DNA of 64,000 bases. Origin: Corylus avellana. Taxonomy: Eukaryota > Streptophyta > Magnoliopsida > Fagales > Betulaceae. Shown here one piece after another: positions 58,360 to 64,000 of the stretch. The position numbers were made by a program, and so were the translations under genes. Position 1 is the stretch's first letter. Each line of letters opens with the position of its first letter. Below the pieces are notes generated by a model. The model had not been told where the DNA came from and did no database searches. It worked only from the letters and a program-made list of their open reading frames with translations. The stretch is taken from contig NC_081551.1 of assembly GCF_901000735.1 (NCBI RefSeq), positions 7,932,608 through 7,996,607 on the forward strand, in the 5' to 3' direction.

Positions 58360-58930
58360 AATATCATGTTCAAATTAATATTAATGAAATGGTTGAATTA
58401 GATGCATGCATGTGATAATTATATTAATTGGTATACAGTATATAAAATGATTATACATGTAATAATTATATTAATTGGTATACAGTATATAAAATGATTA
58501 TACATGTGATATTAATTGGCATGCATGTGATATATATATACGTATACATATATACCAAGTAATTTATACTAATTAATATGATAAACTTAATTTTCCTATC
58601 CAATCAAATTTAATTTTTTATGCCAATTAAAATTAATTGTTTTTAATACATATTTTTTATATCAATTATTACCTAATTATTTACAAATGTTAATTTTTTG
58701 TTTTTTTTTACGTGCTGATTAGACACGTTAAAATGTTTTGACGTGTTAGGATGACACGTCAAAAACTTTTGATGTGTCAAAAAGGCACGTTAAAAAGTTT
58801 TGACGTGTGAAAATGCAGCACGTCAATAATATTTTTTTTGACGTGTCTATTTAGACATGTCAAAAGTTTTCGACGTGGCAAACATGAATTACTGTTTGCC
58901 ACGTTAGAAAACATCAATTTTTTTATCGTG
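57894..58930. mobile_element. Possible CACTA-like element with TGACGTG subterminal repeats
   Basis: Short inverted words around ACGTG(T/G)CAAAA and TTTTGACGTG occur at 57894-57935 and then about ten times in 58705-58905, in both orientations, next to A/T-rich DNA. Such clusters are common as subterminal repeats of plant CACTA elements. Terminal CACTA/TAGTG was not found and the left end may lie in the gap. The interior contains TA microsatellites and a 58400-58510 stretch with a duplicated 'attggtatacagtatataaa'. Confidence 0.45.
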
Positions 58931-59640
58931 ACAACTAAGTTCTTACACGTAGACGGTAGACCCCCAACAAAGAATCAGAGCATCGGCGATCTCAAGGGGA
59001 CTTTCTACGTGGGTAGATCAGAACCGTCCGCGTGGCAGGACTTTCTACTCGGAGTCATAGCGTGTTGGGATTTTCTTGCCCTGCGGCCGCCCCTATTAAA
59101 TTCCTGCCCAGTCCCAAAGTCTTTTCCCAAACCGGCCCCTTGGTTGGAGAGCGGTGGCCAACACTTGCGCACGTGTGGTTTACAAGTGTGTGGCCAGCTG
59201 TGCCGTGGTTGACACGTGAGTTTGGCTTTGCTGCACAAGTTTGACACATGTTAGAAAATGGGAAGGAAGTGACATGGTTGAGTACTAATGTAGGGAGGAG
59301 CATCTTGGCGAAGGAATCATTGGCATTCATGAAAATGCATGGGCATGTGTATCTGTGCATAAGCTGGGTGCGTGAACGTGGAAAGGAAACAAAAGGTGGG
59401 CAATGAAGTGATCAGTGCACGTGGGGGGCAACGCCTACTGCCTACAGGCTAACACCAGCAAAAAAGAGTTTTTGTGTGGGTTTTGCTTGAATAAAAAAGC
59501 ACAAGAGGACGCAGGAAAACAAGGCTCGAGAACAATAACATGGCTGCAGAATCTGAGAAAGAACTTGGTCGGGGGGCTAGCCCCAGGCGCACTGCTAACG
59601 TATACGTCCTAGGATTCTTACACGTACGTGTATTTTATTT
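58931..59640. other. GC-richer stretch with many ACGTG cores, no gene recognised
   Basis: G-box/ABRE-like cores recur: 'acacgtag', 'ctacgtggg', 'gcacgtgtgg', 'gacacgtgag', 'gcacgtgggg', 'acacgtacgtgt'. Open frames on both strands (for example 58838-59212, 59005-59247) overlap each other and show no domain. It could be a promoter region or GC-rich repeat. Confidence 0.35.
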
Positions 59641-59957
59641 TATTTTTTATTTTTTATGAGGTGCGGTGATTCTTATTCCCCAGTCATACAGAAAGAGATA
59701 AGATTGGTGGCTTCCGTTGGGCTGGGTTCCGCGTGTTGAAAACTAAACAAATCAAAACGTTATAGTTTATTTTTTTAAAAAAAATGATAGAAATTATGAC
59801 TGTATTTGGCAAGGGGCCGAACCAAATGTAAAAATTCAATTTGTTTTTTTTTTTAAATTAATTTTAATATTTTTATTTTTTACATCGCATCAATAATTTT
59901 TTATTATTATTTAAATAAAAAAATTACTACAAAATAATTTTTTTTTTATACAAAAAA

Positions 59958-59989
<32 letters not shown>

Positions 59990-60486
59990 TTTCATTTCAT
60001 TGCCAAACACAACCATTGATTTCTCCAAAAGTCAAAAGAGGTCATAATCTTAAAGTTATGTTTATCCAAAATCTTTGATCAACCCAAAGTTCCAATTTGA
60101 TTAGTCGTAGATTCCGAGATTCAAATAATCCTGTGTACGTTTGATTCCTACTCCAAATTAATGGAGAGGGGGCCATCTTAGTCGCACCCCGTATTGATTG
60201 GGTTATTGCTAGCTACTACATGGGCACGGCCTATTCTTTCAACTTCGACTACTACACAACTTTTTAAACTTTAATGAAAACAACTAGAAACATCAAATTA
60301 TTATTTGATTTTTTTTTTAAAAAAAATAATAATTGAAAAAATAAAGAAAAAAAAGGTTACAAGGTGACCTAACTGTTTGTCACCTTGTGATTTTTTTTTT
60401 AATAATAAAATTTTAAATTTTATAAAAAAAAAAAGTCAAGTTTTAATGGCTATTTTATCACCTTTAATGTTTAAAAACGGACGAAT
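59641..60486. other. Intergenic AT-rich DNA, no gene seen
   Basis: Contains an ATT microsatellite (59960-59990) and a small hairpin 'ttacaaggtgac...gtcaccttgtga' at about 60357-60391. Confidence 0.55.
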
Positions 60487-61578
60487 GTGATGGTTTAAAG
60501 GGTGATCACACCATAACTAGTGTGGTTAGGGTGGGCAGATGAGGCGAGGCGGGGTATGCGACCTTTTCCCCAACCCGCCCAGCACCCACCGCGAGGGTTT
60601 CAAAAGGCTCAACCCGCACCCGAGCCGCAGGCAAGCAACACGCAGGTGAGGTTGGTGTGGGCCAGGATCAGGCGGTGTGTGCTTGCGGGTTGTGCGGGTT
60701 CTTCTCCAGATCCTCTTTCTTCTCCTCCATTTTCGTCCGATCCTCTCAGAACGCCAAGAAACAAACATTACGTACATCAAACGATTCAAACCTATAAACA
60801 CAAAACCCCGAGAAACAAACAAACATACACAACCTTGCAGAAAATCAAAGAACGAAAAAGAAAACCAAAGATCGTGGATCTACAAGATCGTGGATCTACA
60901 AGATCGTGGAGAGAGAGAGAGAAAAAAAGCTAGATCTACAAGATCGTGGTTTGTGGAGGTGGGAGCGGCGCAGCAACGGTGATCTAAGGAGGTGAAGCGG
61001 CAACATAGGCTAGAGAGAGAAGCTTGAGAGGCGGAGAGAGAGCAAGGAAGACAAGACAGAGCAAGGGAGACGAGAGACTGAGAGGGAGAGAAAAGGGGGA
61101 GGCGGCAGAAGAAAAAGGGAGACGCTTAATGGAGTAGGGTTAGGGTTTTTTTCTTTTTATACTTATGCAGCGGGTCGGGGCGGGTCGGGGCGGGTACCCG
61201 TATGAAAAAACATTTAAAACCCGCAACCCAACCCGCCCCGCATGGGTTGAAAAAATTATACCCGAACCCGCAAAAAAACACATGAAACCCGAGCGGGGCG
61301 GGGCGGGGCGGGTTTGCGGGTTGGGCGGGTTTTTGCCCACCCCTAAGTGTGGTCATTCCCATAGCCAATCACAACCTTCCATGGAGGTTATGATAGAGTG
61401 ACAAGTTGTGACTCTTGATGAAGAGTCATATTCAAACTCTATAAATAGAGTTTGATAATGAGACGAACGTACGTTATTATTCATTCTCTCATTTTCACGT
61501 TGCTCTTGTCCTCCATTGGATATCCACCCTAACGGGAGATTCCTACAACATAGATCATACGTTAAACATATTTCTACA
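60487..61578 (+). mobile_element. Copia-like LTR, interrupted by a hAT element
   Basis: The 3' end '...atatttctaca' is followed directly by the primer site TGGTATCAGAGC (61580-61591). TATAAATA at 61440-61447 is the likely LTR promoter. The start is tentatively TGTGATGG at 60487, before the hAT insertion. No second LTR is seen in the window. Confidence 0.6.
60528..61345. mobile_element. Non-autonomous hAT element with perfect 8-bp target duplication
   Basis: Starts TAGGGTGGGCAGATGAGG and ends TTTTTGCCCACCCCTA. AGTGTGGT flanks both sides (60520-60527 and 61346-61353). Both subterminal regions are dense in GCGGGT/ACCCGC words. The core has a GA-rich tract and a 'gatcgtggatctacaa' direct repeat (about 60871-60950). 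There is no transposase. Confidence 0.92.
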
Positions 61579-61579
61579 G

Positions 61580-61591
61580 TGGTATCAGAGC
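61580..61591 (+). promoter_or_regulatory. Retrotransposon primer binding site (initiator tRNA-Met)
   Basis: TGGTATCAGAGC, complementary to the 3' end of plant initiator tRNA-Met, lies one base after the LTR end. Confidence 0.85.
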
Positions 61592-61600
61592 GTTAAGGTT

Positions 61601-62009
61601 ATGGAAGACAAAGAAGAAAAACAAGATTCTGATGAAGAAAATAGAGAATACATGAGGGAAATTCTGCAAACCATCAATAGACAAAGTCTGGGATTGGCAT
61701 CTTCTGTGGCGTTTTACAATTTACATTTGATCATTTCGAACCCACATGAAGAATTACTCAAAGTTACTGTTGGTGGATCAAAATTTACAGGAGATTTTGA
61801 AACTTTGAAAAAATGCTATTTACTGGAACAAAAATACTGGAAGGAATTCTTTGCAACTCCATTTGATGCATCTCCTTCGGTGGATCTTCAAAGCCAAAAT
61901 TCTCCTCCTCCCGGTTTTGACGTCGTTGGTGAATCATCCCCAACCAAAGGTGCGGTTTCTGGTTCTTCTTGGAAAGAAAATAATTCTTGGGAAGAAAATA
62001 ATTCTTGGG
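61601..62009 (+). pseudogene. Retrotransposon leader ORF, unrecognised, truncated by gap
   Basis: The ATG lies nine bases after the primer site and gives about 136 open codons ('MEDKEEKQDSDEENREYMRE', then 'SLGLASSVAFYNLHLIIS' and 'GDFETLKKCYLLEQKYWKEF'), ending with repeated 'WKENNSWEENNSW' at the N run. The position is that of gag, but I do not recognise a gag domain. Confidence 0.55.
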
Positions 62010-62109
62010 NNNNNNNNNNNNNNNNNNNNNNNNNNNNNNNNNNNNNNNNNNNNNNNNNNNNNNNNNNNNNNNNNNNNNNNNNNNNNNNNNNNNNNNNNNN
62101 NNNNNNNNN
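62010..62109. other. Assembly gap, 100 N
   Basis: Placeholder gap between the retroelement ORF and a TA microsatellite (62118-62159). Confidence 0.99.
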
Positions 62110-62113
62110 ATGC

Positions 62114-62163
<50 letters not shown>

Positions 62164-62192
62164 CTTTTGAGTACCCAACTCTGCATACATAG

Positions 62193-64000
62193 GGAACACT
62201 CACACTTGTGACAATTACGTGGGGCATCGGACGACAAAATTGGTGCACGAAGCAACCAAATACATCAAGAAATGCTTGGGTGGTGGCCATGATGATGCCC
62301 TCCTGTTCTGCGGCTCTGGCACGACTGCAGCTATTAAAAGGCTTCAAGAAGTAATGGGTATTGCCGTACCATCAATTTTGAGAGACAGGGTACTAAAATG
62401 TCTTGGAAAGGAAGAAAGGTGGGTGGTTTTTGTCGGACCTTATGAGCACCACTCAAACCTTCTTTCATGGCGGCAAAGCTTGGGTCAAGTAGTAGAGATT
62501 GGTTTGGATGATGACGGTTTGATAGACATGGAGGCTCTACAACTACAACTTGAATCGTATAAACACGCCAACAGGCCTATTTTGGGTTCCTTTTCGGCTT
62601 GTAGCAACGTGACTGGAATTTATTCGGATACACGAGCAATTGCTAGACTTCTTCATCAATATGGAGGTTTTGCATGCTTCGATTTTGCAGCAAGGTACAT
62701 AAATAGACAGAAGGAGCCATGTTATCTTAGGTTCACCTCATTCTTTTAACTATCTTTCAACAATTTTTTTTATTTGAAAATTTAATGAATTATCCATTAA
62801 ATTTGTAGGCTCATGTGGGTCCGTACAAATTTAATGGTAGATTTATCTAGATGAAAGATAGTTAAAAGAATGATTTTTATAATTTCAAATTTACATTCGT
62901 TATCGAATAAAGGTGCTAATTTCAAGTTTAATTATAAGTGGTCCTTACGTGGAGATTGACATGAAGTCTGGGGAGATGGATGGCTATGACGCCATTTTCC
63001 TTAGCCTACATAAGTTTCTCGGTGGCCCCGGATCGCCGGGCATTCTTCTGATGAGCAATGCCCTTTATCTCCTAAAATCTTCTCCACCATCGACTTGTGG
63101 AGGTGGAACTGTTAATTATGTCAACGGCTTAAGTGAAAAGGTATATTGATCCTCTTGTTTGGATAATTATGTTGACTTGTCTGCTGGACCCAATTGCATG
63201 AAAAGTTACAAGCAGCATGTTTATCACATGTTAATCTACCATGCATCGTCAATTGCAGGACACATTATATGTGGATGACATTGAAGAAAGGGAAAACGGT
63301 GGCACTCCACAAATAATCCAAACAGTTAGAGCAGCATTGGCTTTCTGGGTAAAGGAATACGTTGGCTACCAAGTGATTGAAAAACAAGAGCAAGCCTACA
63401 TACGAAGAGCGCTTCAGAGGCTTCTCCCAAACAAGAACATCTGCATTTTAGGAAATACAACCACCAAACGACAAGCCATATTGTCTTTCCTCATTTATAG
63501 TACAACCAATTCCACCTTGTCTGGCCTCAAAAACAATAGCAGAGAGATAAGGGATGCGCTTAACATGTGGGGAGAGAGTGGGAACAAGAGAGATAAGCCT
63601 CTTCATGGACCATTGGTTGCATCACTCCTGAACGACTTGTTTGGCATCCAGGCTCGAGGTGGGTGCGCTTGTGCTGGACCCTATGGTCACATCCTGCTTA
63701 ATGTCGATGGCGCCCATTCACTTGCCCTCAGAGCTGCTATTTTAGAGGTAATTCCTGCATGCATGCCTTGAGACTATGAAAATTATCATGTGGAAAATCA
63801 TCACGATTTTCTTACCTTTTTATAGGGCTACGTTGGAGCAAAACCCGGATGGACTAGAATCAGCTTTCCCTACTACATATCAGAGGAGGAGTTTGAGTTT
63901 ATTTTAGCTGCACTGGAATTTCTAGCTATTTATGGGCAACGATTCCTTCCTCTGTACTACTTCAATTTGAGAACAGGAAGCTGGACTTTTAAGAAGAAGG
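62193..64000 (+). CDS. Class V PLP-dependent aminotransferase/cysteine-desulfurase-like enzyme, partial at both ends
   Basis: Exons are 62193-62694, 62939-63140, 63259-63747 and 63826 onward, all GT-AG with consistent phases and about 456 residues so far. Fold-type I features are 'FCGSGTTAAIKRLQ' (phosphate-binding loop), 'GPYEHHSNLLSWRQ' (ring-stacking His), 'FACFDFAASGPY' (pyridine-binding Asp), 'SLHKFLGGPGSPG' (Schiff-base Lys) and 'ARGGCACAGPYGH' (C-terminal Cys-containing loop). These are the motifs of class V/NifS-like enzymes. The substrate cannot be told. The first visible exon opens at an 'acatag' acceptor, continuing a 'YGNTHT'-type motif, so at least one upstream exon is missing. 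Upstream lie a TA repeat, a gap and a retroelement. A recent or active gene is plausible because no stop or frameshift interrupts it. Confidence 0.88.

Noticed and set aside
58838..59360. Overlapping open frames on both strands in the GC-rich stretch
   Set aside because: No start context, domain or splice pattern. GC-rich DNA gives long frames by chance, and the frames on opposite strands compete.
60520..61401. Arg/Pro/Lys-rich frames within the hAT at 60528
   Set aside because: They translate the GCGGGT subterminal repeats and cross the element borders, so they are not genes.
61601..62009. First exon of the PLP-dependent enzyme
   Set aside because: The ORF starts nine bases after a tRNA-Met primer site behind an LTR, and its text does not continue into the 'GNTHT' motif of the enzyme exon.

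Overview
This window looks like nuclear DNA from a eudicot, probably a woody rosid. The reasons are AT-rich intergenic DNA, GT-AG introns of several kb, L1-type LINEs, Ty1/copia and Ty3/gypsy LTR elements, hAT and Mutator elements, and a decayed plastid rDNA insertion. The species cannot be fixed from sequence alone. Six N runs (479, 20 and four of exactly 100) show it is a scaffold. Most of the window is transposon-derived. Only three host genes look potentially functional.

Layout. (i) 1-21.4 kb: a minus-strand J-domain co-chaperone gene. I assembled seven exons (21404 down to 4209) with consistent splice phases and an intact HPD motif. Its introns hold two minus-strand LINEs, a hAT element with a perfect 8-bp target duplication, an LTR-like segment and a CCATGG-rich inverted-repeat element. 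The block 6193-9247 (LTR-like segment, J-domain exons 5 and 6, LINE 3' part) is repeated almost perfectly at 1-3055. That copy lies downstream of the stop codon and ends at a 100-N gap, so it is either a very recent tandem duplication or an assembly duplicate. (ii) 22-34.4 kb: no host gene. It contains a LINE with an RNase H domain, a probable solo LTR inserted in an inverted-repeat element, several Mutator-type MITEs, and a nuclear plastid insertion carrying the 3' end of 23S rRNA plus 4.5S rRNA. (iii) 35.0-40.0 kb: a two-exon plus-strand gene for an acidic protein with an MGGC lipidation signal and an in-frame 45-bp minisatellite.

(iv) 43.3-56.2 kb: a nested transposon complex. A minus-strand Ty3/gypsy (Tat-like) element with an antisense Transposase_28-type ORF was hit twice. 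One insertion, in the integrase, is a gag-only copia element (5-bp target duplication AGGGT). The other, next to the antisense ORF, is a Pack-MULE (9-bp target duplication AAATAAGTA, TIRs of roughly 260 bp). The Pack-MULE carries pieces of at least two host genes (an IDM1-like PHD/acetyltransferase first exon and a DUF868 gene) plus one unrecognised exon. A 2.07-kb hAT element (8-bp target duplication GGCTCAAG) then landed inside the captured exon.

(v) 56.2-64 kb: MITEs, a CACTA-like repeat cluster, an ACGTG-rich stretch, and a copia-like LTR with primer binding site and short ORF that is itself interrupted by a non-autonomous hAT. The window ends in a plus-strand class V PLP-dependent enzyme gene. 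Its 5' exons are not visible and it runs off the right edge.

I see no bacterial-type or defence-type system. The most notable content is the Pack-MULE with its nested insertions and the J-protein gene whose exons are duplicated and dispersed by transposons.
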